Counted from the stretch's first letter, positions 11,101 to 23,110 are shown. The stretch: DNA of 64,000 nucleotides from Lunularia cruciata (GCA_948567375.1 OX419761.1:23624501-23688500); one strand, 5' to 3'. Notes: a model not told the origin generated them from the letters alone. Made by a program: numbers and translations.

Positions 11101-12330
11101 AAGAGTGGAAACCAATCAAGGCCATCTTAGATTCCATCAAAAGTTCTTGCAAAGACAATTCCAACAAAGTAAAGAATATCTGAATTTGACATATGACAAC
11201 AAGGACAAAATCCTCTAAATATTGCCCCTTTAGCTCTAGAAACCTTGGGAATTCCAAAACTTTAAATTCTTATGACCTTTGGTATAACACTCCAAACTAT
11301 TGCAATCTTGGTGTTAATGGAAAGGCCTTGAAATATGCATGAATAAGTAAAGATTTCTCCATTTAGACATAAAGCCATCAAGATTACAAGCTTCAAAGTA
11401 TATATGAAAAAATTCCTTCTTGATGAAGGTCTTTGGATCTTCTTGCTCTAGGCCTTCGGAATTGGTTTGGATGGTAATTTATCAAATTTCAATAAGTTGT
11501 GTAGTTTGAGTACAGAATAAATAAATAAATAAAAATAAAAATTCCCCTATTTCCACCTGCAAAGGTTAACTTAAACCCTTGCCAAACTAGGCTCACAATA
11601 TGGTACCTTGATTACGGTTTGGAGCAACAAAATCTGACTAAGTTATGGGCATTTTCAATAGAGTTGTAGTAGTCAAACTGATATGTGGTATATATTATTA
11701 AAGCTTATCTTGCAAGTTATTTATTGTTTCCTAGAATGTTGGATTTAGAGCTATAATAAAAATGTTATATCAAACCAAGTCTTGAGTTTATTTCTTCAAC
11801 AAAACACCATCAAAAGGCATTGACTTAACCTAGTTGGAGTACAAATTGAAAGAAACTCTTTGATTTCTTCAACAGAATACTATCAAAATGCATTGACTTA
11901 ACCTATTTGGAGTACAAACTAAAGCAACTTATTGAGTACAAGATAAGAGCAGCTCTTGGAAAGAGCAAGGATACTCTAAAGCACTTATATACATGAAGCA
12001 TGTAGAGTTATGATTAACTTGCTTGTGTTTGGATCCTCTCCATATTTTGCTTGATTGTATGCCCAATTGGTTTGGATTTGTATGCATACATTGCACTTAG
12101 GGTTTTATCTTTAGGCATGTTATGTATTTCTCCTTGATAATTTTAGAAGTGATGACCAAAAAACCAAGAGTTCATGTTTTGAGGGTAGGTTAGGTTACCC
12201 CTTCTTACTCAATACAAGGAAGACGGGAAATTGGTGTAGAAGTTCTTGGGAATCCAAGGTGGCACAACCATCCATCATAGATCTAAATACAACCTCCTAT
12301 CCATAGGCTTTTATAATTACACACGAACAA
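11101..12330. other. no gene seen
   Basis: AT-rich sequence with a small duplicated block: TTTCTTCAACA...CATTGACTTAACCTA occurs near 11790-11830 and again near 11865-11905, about 75 bases apart. A short ATAA microsatellite lies at 11517-11540. No coding signal was recognised. Confidence 0.4.
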
Positions 12331-12399
12331 CCTAATTGTTGTATTTTAGTAAGAAAAAAGTCAAAGCTATGAGTGTACAATTCAAAAGTAAATAAATAT

Positions 12400-12900
12400 A
12401 AAGAAAATTATCACTTGTAGTCCTTTATTATTACTTTTTTAACCTCTTAGGTAGAAACTCCTTAAATAATATCACTTGACAAGTGCACTACAAAAATAAC
12501 AAAAATAGAAAACTCATAATCAAAAAGATTTTAATTAATCCTTGTGATGTTTTTTTATCTGAAGTTGCTAACTCCAAAGTTGACTCCAAAAATGCATATT
12601 CTACCCTTCCCTGAAAGTACAAATATCCCAAAGATGTAAATTCATCCAAAGTCTCAAACTTTGTATTGCCTTTGTGCATTGTTAGTTACTAGTATTATCA
12701 GTTGTTTTTATTATAAGCACTTTGTTATCAATACTACAACACTCAAACTCCAGTCAAGGCATTGCAATCAAACTATTACACCAAGAACATCAAGGATCAA
12801 ACATAAATAGTACTCAAAATTAAGGAAAAAAACAAAGAGCTTCTGCTCTTTCACTTTGTTTACTTTTTCATTCAACTTAACATAAGGTACTTTGATTTCA
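12400..12900 (-). mobile_element. LTR of the gag-like element family, copy L3 (inverted)
   Basis: Reverse-complement landmarks match the other copies: TAGTCCTTTATTATTAC, TTTAACCTCTTAGGTAGAAAC, ATATCACTTGAC, then AGTCAAGGCATTGCAAT and GGATCAAACATAAATAG, ending with GAGCTTCTGCTCTTTCACTTTG, which pairs with GTGAAAGAGCTAAAAGCTCTTTG of L4. It lies immediately 3' (on the minus strand) of the gag-like relic at 13.3-14.1 kb, the expected order for internal domain followed by 3' LTR. Confidence 0.6.
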
Positions 12901-13299
12901 CCATTTGATTGCACCACTTTAAGTAGTTGAGTGAAATCGGAAGTTACAAGTTATAAAAAACCTAAACTTCTTAATTGTCTGATAAGTGAAAAGGTAACCA
13001 TCTTTCCTAACTGCAACTACAAAGGTCTAACTAATATTTACCATTACCTTCCTATTCTATTGAATCTTTTGGTTCTAAGTCATTGCTATAGCATTGAATT
13101 GCTCCTTTATTTCTAACAAGGTCATTTGTAAGTTCTTCTTGTGCTTTACAAACTTCCTTTCTATCCTCACTCACAAATCTACAATTACTCCCTCTAAGGT
13201 CTGATCCTACAAAGGACAAAGTAGATGCAACCGCATGATCTTCAACTTATGCTCTTTGCACAAAGTGTGGTTTGCTTTGATAAATTCTTGAATAAAATC

Positions 13300-14134
13300 A
13301 ATCATCTACATATAGAATGACTTTGTGAATTGCATTATGATGTTTTCCTTCTTCTCCCTTCTAGTGTATATAATAATGATCTTACCATGGCTTCTCCTTT
13401 AGCAAATTCCTCTTTCACTTCAACCTCTAACTTATTCAACTTAAGCTTGACCTCCTCAAGTGCTTCCAACTCCCAAATTTGATTGAATGCCATCTCGAGT
13501 TCAGATTTCAAATTGAATTTGGCTACTTGATGCATTGAAATAGCCTTTTCACATTCCCCTAAAAGAATTCTATCCTCTTGTCAATTCACAATAAAAGCAT
13601 CTTCAAATTAGCACTCTTTTGGCAATTTCATCATACTCTTGTAGGTTGCACATATTGCACAACAATCTTTAATTAAGCAAAAACATGGAATTTCAAAGGT
13701 TGTCCAAAGAATTACAAATTCAACTCTCAAACACATAACACACACCATGCATGCATTGTTTCTTTGGTCATCACTTTCATTTTCTACTTCTTTAATGCAT
13801 CAACCTGCTCTTGCAACACACTTTCTTGCTGACCTCATTCTTGCTACTCCTTCCAATGTTGAAGGATTACCTTCTAGTAAGACACTACATTGGACGTTCT
13901 TCTTTGTCGTTGATTGTGCATGCTTTGCACAATCAATGTGTAATTGATCAACTCCAAGTACTCTTGGTGGTACTTGGGACAACATATGTCCAAAATCTTC
14001 ATGAGCGGTAATAGAATGTCTTGCAAACACCTCATACTTAACCACATCATAATTTCTTTTTCATCACATTTGACTTTTTCATCCATTGGGATATTAGGTG
14101 CTTGCATTGATGTTGAAGTTCCACTTGGTAACAT
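13300..14134 (-). pseudogene. gag-like / coiled-coil relic, copy of the same family
   Basis: On the minus strand, open segments read through YHQEYLELINYTLIVQSMHN (13.9-14.0 kb) and then, at 13335-13535, a Glu/Lys/Leu heptad-like stretch (ALEEVKLKLNKLEVEVKEEF) that is a good coiled-coil candidate. Both parts have counterparts at 8.2 kb (plus) and 28.2-28.8 kb (minus). The order, with LTR L3 downstream on the minus strand, matches the other copies. Frames are broken between segments. The N-terminal gag-like block is not found upstream of 14134, so the copy seems truncated. Confidence 0.5.
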
Positions 14135-14139
14135 GCTCT

Positions 14140-14895
14140 ACGATACCCAATTCCCACCCAAAAATTTGGTTAAAGAATTACAAAGTATCTTTGACTTGTT
14201 TTCCTTCTTTTTTGCAAAGTTAAGGGAAGGAATTTTCATGTTTGGAGAAAAGAACCTCTTGTTTAGGCATTCTTTGGACCCATCTTTGAACATGATGAGA
14301 TACAAAGAATTGAGCCTGGAAGGTACAACAAAGAAGTTACAAAGAAGGTGGTATGAGGAACCCAACTAAGAAAACTTGGAAGCTATAAAGAAGAATGGAG
14401 CAAAGATTCTTTGCCCAAAGACTTTGAAGTCAAAGATAATATGAAAAATTGAATTCCTCTACCACCTTAGCAAAAAATTTTTGCCAAGGACCATTGCCTC
14501 CACCTTAGAGTTTTGACATCTGGATAGCAACTGCACACCTACTAACTACCTTTGGCCAAAGATCCTTTGCTATAAAATTGAGAGTTGGTTGAGTAGTTTC
14601 ATGTACAATCAACATAATTCTTATGAGTAATCTAAAGACCAAAGAGCAAAGAGTGAAGAGTAACCTTTGGAATTAGGTCTTCTTTGTTGAGTGACTTTTG
14701 TATCAAAATAGTGAGAGCAATAGCAGTAAGAGGGACACCAATTATGATCCTTTGCTACCAAATGATGAACAAGTAGGATAAAAATGTGAAAAGAGAACTA
14801 CTCCAAAACCAAGCATTTAGGTTTCTTGCTTTAACATGAGAATCTTAGTTCTCCATTGATTGTCCAAGAAATGAGAAGTCTTCAACACAGAATTA
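14140..14895. other. no gene seen
   Basis: Repeated short words (AAAGAATT, TTGCAAAG, AACAAAGAAG) like the surrounding retroelement DNA. A 141-codon plus-strand frame ends here, but it overlaps the better supported minus-strand relic and has no recognisable features. Confidence 0.35.
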
Positions 14896-14899
14896 GGAA

Positions 14900-16010
14900 A
14901 CCTTCAAGTTAGTCTGAAGGAATGGACTAAAAAACGTTGGAGATTGGTCCTTGGCCTTGATGTTGGAATCTTTAAAGGATTCACCTTTGATACTAAGTTT
15001 GGAGATGTAGGCAAAGAGATAAATACAAAGATTGCTAGCTCCTTTTCCAAATAACAATCCAAGAGTAATGGTTGAAGGATGGCCAATTATAAAGACCTTG
15101 CACAAAAAGTGTTTGTGGCATCCTAATTAATTGTTTTGTCTTGAAAAAAAAACCTACTTAAAAGTAAATCATGCAATCTTCTTTGAGTATATCTACTAAG
15201 GAGTAGGCATGAATTTTTTGATTGTAGGCTTGGATGATGTCCAAGGAGGTTAAGAAGATGATGGAGCAACTTACTTGGCTCCCTTTGTAGTTCATTCCTA
15301 CGTGGGACTTAACCTCCTCACCAACAAAGAGTGTTTTCCCAACCACTTTGGGACTATGGAGTACTTCACTGCCTAATTAAAGGAGAAAGGTATTACAAAG
15401 GCCATTTAGGAGGCAAATACAAATTTTGCTAAAAATGGTAAGTTTGTGGGAGTAAAAAAGGACAAGATCCCTAGAGAGCATAAGAGTTAAGTCCAATAAA
15501 GCCCACCCAAGTAGCAAAGAAGACCTAAAGAATCCACATGTGGTCAATCTATCCTTCAAAGAGGATGATGCAACAAAGAGAGGAAGATGAAGACAAAGAG
15601 GAGGAGCTAACTTTCTAGTGAGTCCAAAGGAGAGCATAAAAGAGAAGATGTGGAGTCTATACCTATAGAAAATGAAGATCAAGTGGAAGGTGACCACCAA
15701 GCTAAACACCAAGAAGATCTTTGAAGGAAAGAACCTACAATGTAAATCTGTCCATGTTTGCCTTTGGAGTTGATAGTGTGTGTAGGGTGAAAAAAAGGAG
15801 AAGCAAAAGAAAAAAAGGTGGAAATCCAAGAAGAAGATATCTTTGGAGGAATGTGCCACAAAGACAAATATGTGGTTGCCAAAGAAAGAATTATACATGG
15901 ATTTGATTGGGCAGATTTTGTGGTGAAGTTTGTTCGCTCTTTGTTGAAGTATTTGCAAGGGATTTTTCTGCATTACATGGAGGCTTGGCCATAGATAGTT
16001 GGTTATACCT
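14900..16010 (+). pseudogene. gag-like ORF of the non-autonomous retroelement, copy D2
   Basis: In the plus-strand frame near 15265-15330 the sequence reads GATYLAPFVVHSYVGLNLLT. It aligns with GSHYLVPFVTHFY on the minus strand at 29.5 kb and THLAPFAIHF at 5.66 kb. A Lys/Glu-rich, charged stretch follows (15560-15720), like the acidic tail of copy D1. The end of the unit joins LTR L4. Many stops and small indels are present. No Pol-type motif is seen between the gag-like block and the LTR, supporting a gag-only element. Confidence 0.5.
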
Positions 16011-16234
16011 CCTTGGTGAGAGAATGCATATAGATGTATGAAAGGAGTAAGAAACTTCTTTTAAGAAGAAGAATTTATTTTCCTCCAACGACAAGCATAA
16101 AATAATTATAAACAGACAAGATAAGGCCAAGATAAGGCCTTTTACAAGGTAACAAGATAAGGAAATCCCATTTGTAGATATTGGAACTTGAAATTTTGAT
16201 AGAGATATTTTGACACCTACAAAGATGGTGTCAA

Positions 16235-16905
16235 AATATTAGCCATTAGACTTCCTTGGTTCTTAATGGCTTCATTTATTTAAGGCTTAAATTCAATGTA
16301 AATAGTCCTTTAGTTCAACAATAATGAATAAAAGTGAAAGAGCTAAAAGCTCTTTGTAACTTTTGCTTAATTCCAAGTATCAATGTCAGTCCTTTGTAGT
16401 ATGAATGTTGAGGAATCTTTGTAATGAGAGTATCAAGGGCCTTGTATGTTTGATCCTTGGTCTTCTAGGCCTTATATGTGTGATTGTTGGTGTAGTTCTC
16501 TTGAAACAATGTCTTGATGGGACTTAAGTGACTTGTATTGCTTACAATACTTAGCAAATACACAAACAAAGAATAGGCATTGATGCAAAAATCCTTCAAG
16601 ATATTATTTTCATTTTGGGAAGGGTAGAATATTCTTTTTGGAGTAGAAATCTTTGTACTAAAGTGGCCTCTTTGTATAGGATTGGATCACTTTAAAATTT
16701 TAGCTGGAATAGATTGTTTGTAAATGTGATCCTTTATTTTTAATTTTCCATAGTGTGCCTTATTGGTGATAGCACACTCTTTAAGGAGAGATTTCTGTCC
16801 AAGAGGCTAAACAAGCACTAGTAACAAACTATAATAGTGACACTTTCCTTCAAGTCTAGTCATTTTTTTAATCATATCCATGTAGGAAAGATACATTTCT
16901 TACCA
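16235..16905 (+). mobile_element. LTR of the gag-like element family, copy L4
   Basis: Same landmarks and order as L1: CCATTAGACTTCCTTGG, TTTAAGGCTTAAA, GTGAAAGAGCTAAAAGCTC, GATGGGACTTAAGTGACTTG, GGTAGAATATTC, GTGGCCTCTTTG, CCATAGTGTGCC, CCAAGAGGCTAAA, and terminal TGTAGGAAAGATACATTTC. It serves as 3' LTR of copy D2, and its right end abuts the 3' side of a minus-strand copy, giving a tail-to-tail arrangement. Confidence 0.6.
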
Positions 16906-16909
16906 ATTT

Positions 16910-18230
16910 AATGCATTTCAGTTGACCTTGAGCGATCATAATTCTCCTTGTTGTCGTGTTCCAACTTAGTTTCTTCTTCTTCTTCTTCTTCCACAACTTC
17001 TTCTTGGATTCTTCATTAGGCACTTCCACCATTTCAACATGCTCTCCTACCATTCTCCTTCTCTTGTTTGCTTGAGCTACTAGCTTCCTTGGTGAAGGCT
17101 CCACAATATTATTTCTCTTTACCTCCTTCTTCATTGGCAAAGAATTCTCTTTTGTACATAAACTTTGAGTCTATCACTTGCATTTGCTTCATTGTATTCA
17201 CTCAATTGTGACTAGCAAAAAAGTAAGAGCCTAGAATAAATTGGCCAAGAAAATCTTGCTTCTCACTCTTGGTTAGCAAGACCATTGTGATGTAGAAGTG
17301 AATTATAAATGGCATTAGGTAGCACGGTCCTGGCCCTTAACATATGCTAAAAATTTGTTGAGTATACATTGTGAAGATTTGACTCTAATTGATTGCCTCA
17401 CCTACAAACATATACATGTAGAAGGTTGCAAGGATAAGTACATGATTTAAAGGGATCAAAAGAGTTTCATTAGCACCATGATCACAACTCTTTGGTCCAG
17501 ATTCTTATAACTTACTACCGCCCAATCATTCAACAAGTGTTTCTCCTTTCCAAAGGAATCCACTAGCCTTTGATAACAAAGTGGGTTACTTATACAGCCT
17601 TTTCCTCTTTGGAATCTGCTCTAAACACTTTTTGCCAATGTGTTTTCATCCAACCTTGCAAATTAGTCAAAATTCATCTCAAGACAAGGCGCTTCATGGT
17701 ACAAATTTCCAAGGCCATTGGAGCCAACAGATATCCCCATTCCAATTCCAATAGCAAGAGGGTCAAGTGCAACTTCTATAAGAACTTTCTCATTGCCCCC
17801 ATCTCCCAAGGATTGATTGTAGTGTTTCTAAGGTTAAACAAGTTATGGTCATCTCCAAGTTTAGTCACTCCTCTCACCGTCGCACTACTTGACTTGCTTA
17901 AAAGAGATTCACATCAAAAGGTCTACTGCTAACTTGTTTAACCTTGCTCACTTAACCTAACTTCAACAATTGCACTATAAATGACAACATACTCATATGA
18001 CGATTTCTTGTTAGGTACCAATTCCATTTCGCCACTATTCTGTATGCTAGCAGTGGTATTCAGAATAGGTATGGTCTTTGGTAGATTCTTTGTGCAAAGG
18101 TTCTTCATTTTCATTTTGGAAAGAATTGGACAATCTTTAAATTTTATAATTATCTCTTTGGAGTGGCAATTTTCATCCAACTATGAAGTCAAACCCAAAC
18201 AACTTACCAAAACAAATGGATTCTTCCTAA
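16910..18230 (-). pseudogene. gag-like retroelement relic, copy D3
   Basis: Minus-strand frames near 17465-17560 read WAVVSYKNLDQRVVIMVLMK, matching WLVTNYKNLALRVVVEAFMK of copy D4 at 29.7 kb; this is the clearest pairwise match within the family. A basic segment (VAQANKRRRMV) at about 17.04-17.08 kb and a Lys run encoded by a CTT-rich tract (16974-16992) lie downstream. An 80-codon open piece at 17938-18180 lies upstream of the conserved block and may be its N-terminal part. The relic has several stops and at least one frameshift. Confidence 0.5.
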
Positions 18231-18239
18231 ATACATAGA

Positions 18240-19700
18240 AAAAGGAATCTCCTATTTAAAAAGGAACAAAGATAAGTCCTCCAAAATTCACACTATTACA
18301 ACTTCATAACTAGCCACCAAAGGTGTCTTAGAGAGAACAAGGTATAACAATGTGCTTATAACAATTGTGATCACATAAAGACGTGAGTATCTTTTGTAAA
18401 CTTACAAATTAACATTAAATCTTAATTCTTTTGCATTTGAAAAACTTAGCATATTCAACCAATGGGTTGTGCTCTATAGGTGTGCTATAAATGAAGGTTC
18501 ATCTCAAGTAGTTCAAAAATTTCATATAAGTATATGATTTTCAAATGTAAAAAATTTGGAGGTTTTGCCTTCAAGAAATGCATTTTTAGTGTCACTTTGA
18601 TAAGAATAAAGCTTCTTTCTAAGAAGGTGCTTTGTAGAAAGGATTTGATTGCCAAATTTTATCATACAGGTCATCTATAGCTCCAAATAATATATGATGA
18701 TGATGAGTTATAAATATCATTCTTAACTACAATCCCTTCCATATAACTTGCAAATATACCTTATCCAAAGATGATAATTCATGATATCAATTTCAAAAGA
18801 TTCTAAAGTTATCTTCATTTCATTTTCATGTGTATGTTCAAATAGATCTTTTATACGCCATCAATGAGAACTCACCTTGGGAGAAGGGCATAGTTGATTG
18901 TAGAATTATGCACATGATATCATCACCTCAACCTTTTGTCACCATGTGTTGCAATCATATTACATAAATTACATATTTGTAGAAGAAAGAAAAGTTAATC
19001 AACACACTATGATTTGGTTGATTCTACACCAAACAATGATAGCTAATTGGTATCTCAACGGCCTCCAATTTTCAAACTGAATTGGAAAGCACACCTTCTT
19101 CTTCATGGAAGCCACTAAATTATGAAATTTCATTGTTATGCCTTAAAAATTATAGAATCTCCATTACAACATGCATATCTCATAGTTGACCAACCTTGAT
19201 AAATATTAAACAACATGCTTATGTTACCTTATAAAACTATATAAGAATGAAATTAAAAATCTCAAATAAAAGATTAGAAAATGTATATATTGCACATTGA
19301 TAAAATCTGATATTACACATTAAGATTGAGATATCAAGGGAATGTGTCTTGGCTATGTAAAATATTTTGAATCAGATAATATGTTAGTATTTCTAGTAAT
19401 AGAAATAAGTTTACACAACAAGATGTCCAAGATGTTGAGTTTCTTGTCATAAGAATTAATTAAAATTTTAGGAATTATTAAATTATTAAGTTATTATAAT
19501 ATTATAATATTATTGTTTAGCTATTAATTAACTAAATATATTTGAGGAAAATTTTGTCTTTAAATATATTTTAAGATGATTACCAAGGCAAAAAAAAAAT
19601 TGCCATAATGTTTTAGTTAGTTTTATCAAGATAAGCATAAGTTCCTTTCAAATATAAGGAAGAAAATAAGAACTCAAGTTTTGTCAAGTTTTTACTAGTG
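18240..19700. other. AT-rich stretch, no gene seen
   Basis: Very AT-rich, especially 19440-19560 with ATTATTAAATTATTAAGTTA-like sequence. No ORF of note, no repeat landmarks from the other families, and no hairpin that I could extend beyond about ten pairs. Confidence 0.4.
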
Positions 19701-19710
19701 GAATTAATTA

Positions 19711-20105
19711 GGGGAATTTCATAAATGGGCTCATTTAAATTTTATTTGCAAAAATGGGCTGATTCTTGAGTTTTCTTTGAAAAAGAGGAGATTTTGCTGA
19801 ATGCCACTTGCTCCATCTTTTATTCCACTCTAGTATCTCTCTTATAGAACTCAAAACCTCAATGTCTCTAAATGTATTTCACGCTTCTGAAATGTTAGAC
19901 ACAATGGATGAATTGCACTTCTGGCTTTGCCTAGTATGCAACATGTAGTAGCTTCCCTTTACGTGGAGTGCTGCAAACCATATAGGATTGATGTTTTCTG
20001 CCCCTCTACCAAGGCTACAACAAGCTTGGTGGATATTTTTTAATCACAATCCGTCTATTTTTGCAAATAAAATTTTAAAATTGGACCATTTATGAAAATT
20101 CCCCA
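19711..20105. mobile_element. fold-back element / MITE-like unit with ~45 bp terminal inverted repeats
   Basis: The left end GGGGAATTTCATAAATGG...AAATTTTATTTGCAAAAA (19711-19755) is matched by the reverse complement of 20057-20105. There are only a few mismatches and one short indel between the arms. The total length of about 395 bases and the lack of an ORF fit a miniature inverted-repeat element. I could not define a clear target-site duplication (flanks TTAATTA and AAAGAAT). The superfamily is not assignable. Confidence 0.6.
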
Positions 20106-20109
20106 AAGA

Positions 20110-20570
20110 ATACACATATACATACAAAGAATAAATTTAGGTTGAGAAGACATAGATGGTAAGTGGTTCACTTCCAAATTGGAAGCTTTGTCAATTGGAG
20201 AACACAAATAAGTATTCAACTTCATACAAGTCCACATATTATGCAATGTAATGATGTCTATTTGAGTTCTTGAAATAAATTCTTTACTAGATCTAGAATC
20301 TTTGCTAAACATATGCTAAATTAGATATGTATTGATCCACTAGAAACATCCCATATCATAAAGAGCAGATAAGTTTAAATATTTTATTTTCCCTTCTTCT
20401 TTGAGAAGTTGGTAGATAAGGCTTGTTGAGATGACTCATAATGAATTGTATTACAAAATAGAACAAAATGAATAATCTCTAACTTGACTTATACTTTTTC
20501 CATCTTCTTGAAACATCTTATTTCTATGTTCCTTTTGCATCTCTTAACACATCTATCTCATATACTCTCA
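20110..20570. other. no gene seen; probable 3' side of the copia relic
   Basis: Lies just 3' of the RNase H relic on the minus strand, where a polypurine tract and LTR would be expected. A purine-rich run on the minus strand corresponds to the CCCTTCTTCTTTGAGAAG segment at 20391. No LTR ends could be defined. Confidence 0.3.
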
Positions 20571-20574
20571 AAGC

Positions 20575-20900
20575 TAAGAAGGTTCATGCAAAAACTAAAT
20601 TTCTCAACAAGTCTAGTCTTTTCAACACATGCATAGTATTTTTTTTTAATCTTTTGCAAATATTTCTCTCCATTATTGATGACATCTTTGATATAGTGAA
20701 GTGTCATATCTATATGTTGTATCAAAGAGTGAAATGAATGATCCCTAGCAAAATATATTGCACTTTAACTATCACAATACAACAGAATCTGATCTTGCAA
20801 AAGACCAATCTAACTAGCAAATTTCTTCAACCAAATAGCTTCCTTAGTAGCCTTATTGGTTGAATGACTATGGTAGATTGCAGAGTTGAATCCAACTTAC
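20575..20900 (-). pseudogene. Ty1/copia RNase H domain relic
   Basis: The minus strand reads KATKEAIWLKKFA, two stops, LLYCDS-stop-SAIYFARDHSFHS, then IQHIDMTLHYIKDVI. This is the C-terminal RNase H region of copia polyproteins, where the family pattern is KEAIWL..., CDSQSAI.LA.N...H.RTKHIDV..H.IRE. The stop TAA at 20765-20767 sits exactly at the Gln of CDSQSA, and a TAG lies at 20810-20812. RNase H removes the RNA strand during reverse transcription. It follows the reverse transcriptase relic in the expected order. Confidence 0.85.
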
Positions 20901-21179
20901 AAGTCCACAAACCAATACAAAGACATACTTGTGATATCTATTCTTTCCTCTTGTACTTGAAATCAAATCAAATACTGATATTTATAATGTACTTTAGGTA
21001 TTAGAGAGTCTATTTTATAACTTCAATATGCTTCACTATCCTATCAACTTCATATCCTATACCTACCATGCATCCTCTCACCATGCTATCTCTAAAAAAT
21101 ATATTTAGTCTAATGCAAACCATTGCATACATAAGGTTGCTCACAATAGTTGCATATGTTATAGCAAACACGTGCTTCC

Positions 21180-21790
21180 TTGTGCTAGTCTTGGGACATT
21201 ATGCTAAAGAAAACTTGAAATGAGATGCTAATGGAGTATTAATTACCTTTGCGTCCTCCATGCCAATATACATCAATATCTTCTTAATGTATCTCCTGTG
21301 ATATCCTTAATCTATGCATCTCTATGTTGTTATGAATATTAATGCCTAATATTGTCTTGGCAAGTCTCAAGTATTTTAGATCAAACTCTTCACTTAGTTG
21401 ATCTTTTAGCCTATCAATGTCTCCTTTGAGCTATAATCATAATATCATCTACATAAAACAAAATGATCATATAATTTTATGGATTTCATGGAGTGACCTT
21501 CTCAACTTGTTTGAAATATACACAACAATAAAAATCACTCCTTGTGTAACTTTGTTTGGTTTTAAAATCTTCAAAATGCTTATACCACTATTAAAGACTC
21601 TTTTTCAGTCCATCCAACAAATTATTCAACTTGCATACCCAATTCTTCTTCCCAAGGGCATGAAACCTTCTATTTGGCTCATATGGATCTTGTCTTGTAA
21701 ATCTCTTTGTAGAAAAAGCTATGGTAACATCCAATTCTAGACCATAGTGGTAGCAATACTTAGTAAAGCTCAAATGGAAGTGATTTTAGT
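21180..21790 (-). pseudogene. Ty1/copia reverse transcriptase relic with YVDD box
   Basis: From 21775 downwards the frame reads YGLELDVTIAF (family: N..L..LDVKTAF), KKNWVCKLNNLLDGLKKSL (family: L.KSLYGLKQSP), then WYKHFEDF, TRSDFYCCVYFK, and FYVDDIMIIA. The catalytic box YVDD is readable at 21444-21455. Further on come LSEEFDLKYLRLAKTILG (family: F.MKDLG.AK.ILG), TPLASHFK and SNLMYAMVCIRLNI. The order and spacing fit a copia RT and its connection to RNase H. In-frame stops occur at 21591-21593, 21588-21590 (the Gln of RQWYK) and 21199-21201, plus frameshifts. No activity is possible. Confidence 0.88.
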
Positions 21791-22635
21791 GAAAGAAAGA
21801 AGATTTCCTTAAACTATGTACCTTCTTTTAAAGCACACATTTTTTCTAGAAGCTTGACCTTGTAGTTGGTTCAATATGTTTTCCTTGCTTCCTTCATATT
21901 TTATTTTGTTTTAAACTAAATTTCCTTTTTTTGAATTAAATTGATATTTAAATTATAAATAAAAAATAAAAAATTTTATTATTGAAAAATTACTTTGCAC
22001 CAATTTGCAATAAATTGATTTCTTTCTTATAGGCAATTTCACCAAATCTAGTCTTTGGGTCTTAGGAAGGGCCTCCATTACTTCCTCTAAGTCTATTTTT
22101 CCCTTTTTATGACATTTATCATTCATGGAATTTTGAAATCTAAATAACATACCATTTTCCATGATCAACAATGGTATCTAAGTAGCCAAACCTCTTTGGT
22201 GCTCTATGTTTCTTTGTGACTAGTAAAGTTGATGATGTTATGAGTTCATATTCTTGACTCTCTCAAACATGGAAGCAAATGAGACATCCTCCTCTATACT
22301 AAAAGGTTTAGAAAATCAGTCTTGATCCCAAGCACGTCATGTGTAGCAAAGTTATCTTCCTTACAATGGTGCATGTCTCTCCACATAGAGGTCTCATCAA
22401 GCTTTACATCTTTACTTACCATAATCTGGTTTTTTTATTAGGATTCCTTTATCTTGTATCCTACTACAAGTTCTTTGTAACCTAGAAATGTAGATTTTGT
22501 AGCCTACTATCTAGCATAAATCTCTTCTCTAGCTGCACATAGACATATGCTAAATATCTAAAATTTGTGTAATCAATACTTTTCAAGACAACCTCTCTAA
22601 ACTCTTTTTTTGTCTTGTAAGCAATAGTTCTAGAT
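21791..22635 (-). pseudogene. Ty1/copia linker between integrase and reverse transcriptase
   Basis: In copia elements the integrase C-terminal region and a variable linker separate the integrase core from RT. Here minus-strand open pieces (for example 72 codons at 21953-22171, containing DLEEVMEALPKTQRL) have no strongly conserved motif. The location and strand are the only support. The RT N-terminus is not clearly readable, so part of the sequence may be deleted. Confidence 0.5.
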
Positions 22636-22639
22636 AGAG

Positions 22640-23110
22640 AGAATTTTACTAGTGCTCTCATTATTTTTACAAATTATGTCCAAATGCTCTTCTCTAATCT
22701 TAAATTACTCAACATCCTTTGAGCTTCCACTAGAATGGTTCTTTCCATTTTCTTGGCCACTCCAATCTATTGTGTTGAGGAGTACCAAGATTAGTGAAGT
22801 GATGAACTATTCTTTTTCCCATACAAAGCTATCAAACTTGTTTGACTTATATTCTCTTCCATTCTCAAACCTAAGGATACTTAAGCTTGCTATAGCCTAC
22901 TTCTCCATCCTAGTTTTACCTTGTTTTAGTAGGGTGAATGCTTCAAACTTTAACTTCATCATATAGAACCAAACCTTTCTCAAATAATCATTTACAAAGG
23001 AATCAAAGTACAATGCTCAAGCTTTGGAAGCAACAAATGTAAGTCTTCATACATCTAGATATTACTCTAATATACCTCCAATTTGTTGAACAAAAGTGTT
23101 GAACCTCACA
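22640..23110 (-). pseudogene. Ty1/copia integrase core relic
   Basis: The minus strand reads FVNDYLRKVWFYMMKLKFEA (family: F.DDYSRK.WVY.LK.KSE.F), then MEK-stop-AIASL and LRFENGREYKSNKFDSF (family: LR.DNGGEY.S..F..F). After a frameshift come HHFTNLGTPQHN (family: TPQQNG). These are the DD part and the following conserved block of the retroviral-type integrase core. The second catalytic Asp has become Glu in this reading (ENGREY) and the first Asp position reads NDY. The stop at 22897-22899 falls at the conserved Gln of EKQTG. Integrase inserts the cDNA into the host chromosome. Confidence 0.85.

Noticed and set aside
15377-15973. 198-codon minus-strand ORF rich in Phe/Ser/Leu, looking like a membrane protein
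   Set aside because: It is the antisense shadow of the Lys/Glu-rich coding relic on the plus strand; purine-rich coding DNA gives hydrophobic Phe/Ser/Leu frames on the complement.
20575-23110. A non-standard genetic code in which TAA/TAG encode glutamine
   Set aside because: Stops fall on Gln positions in copia pol, but the gypsy-like gag at 1-810 and the Myb/SANT-like ORF contain many CAA/CAG codons and almost no internal TAA/TAG, and TGA also interrupts frames. Decay of methylated CAG/CAA explains the pattern more simply.
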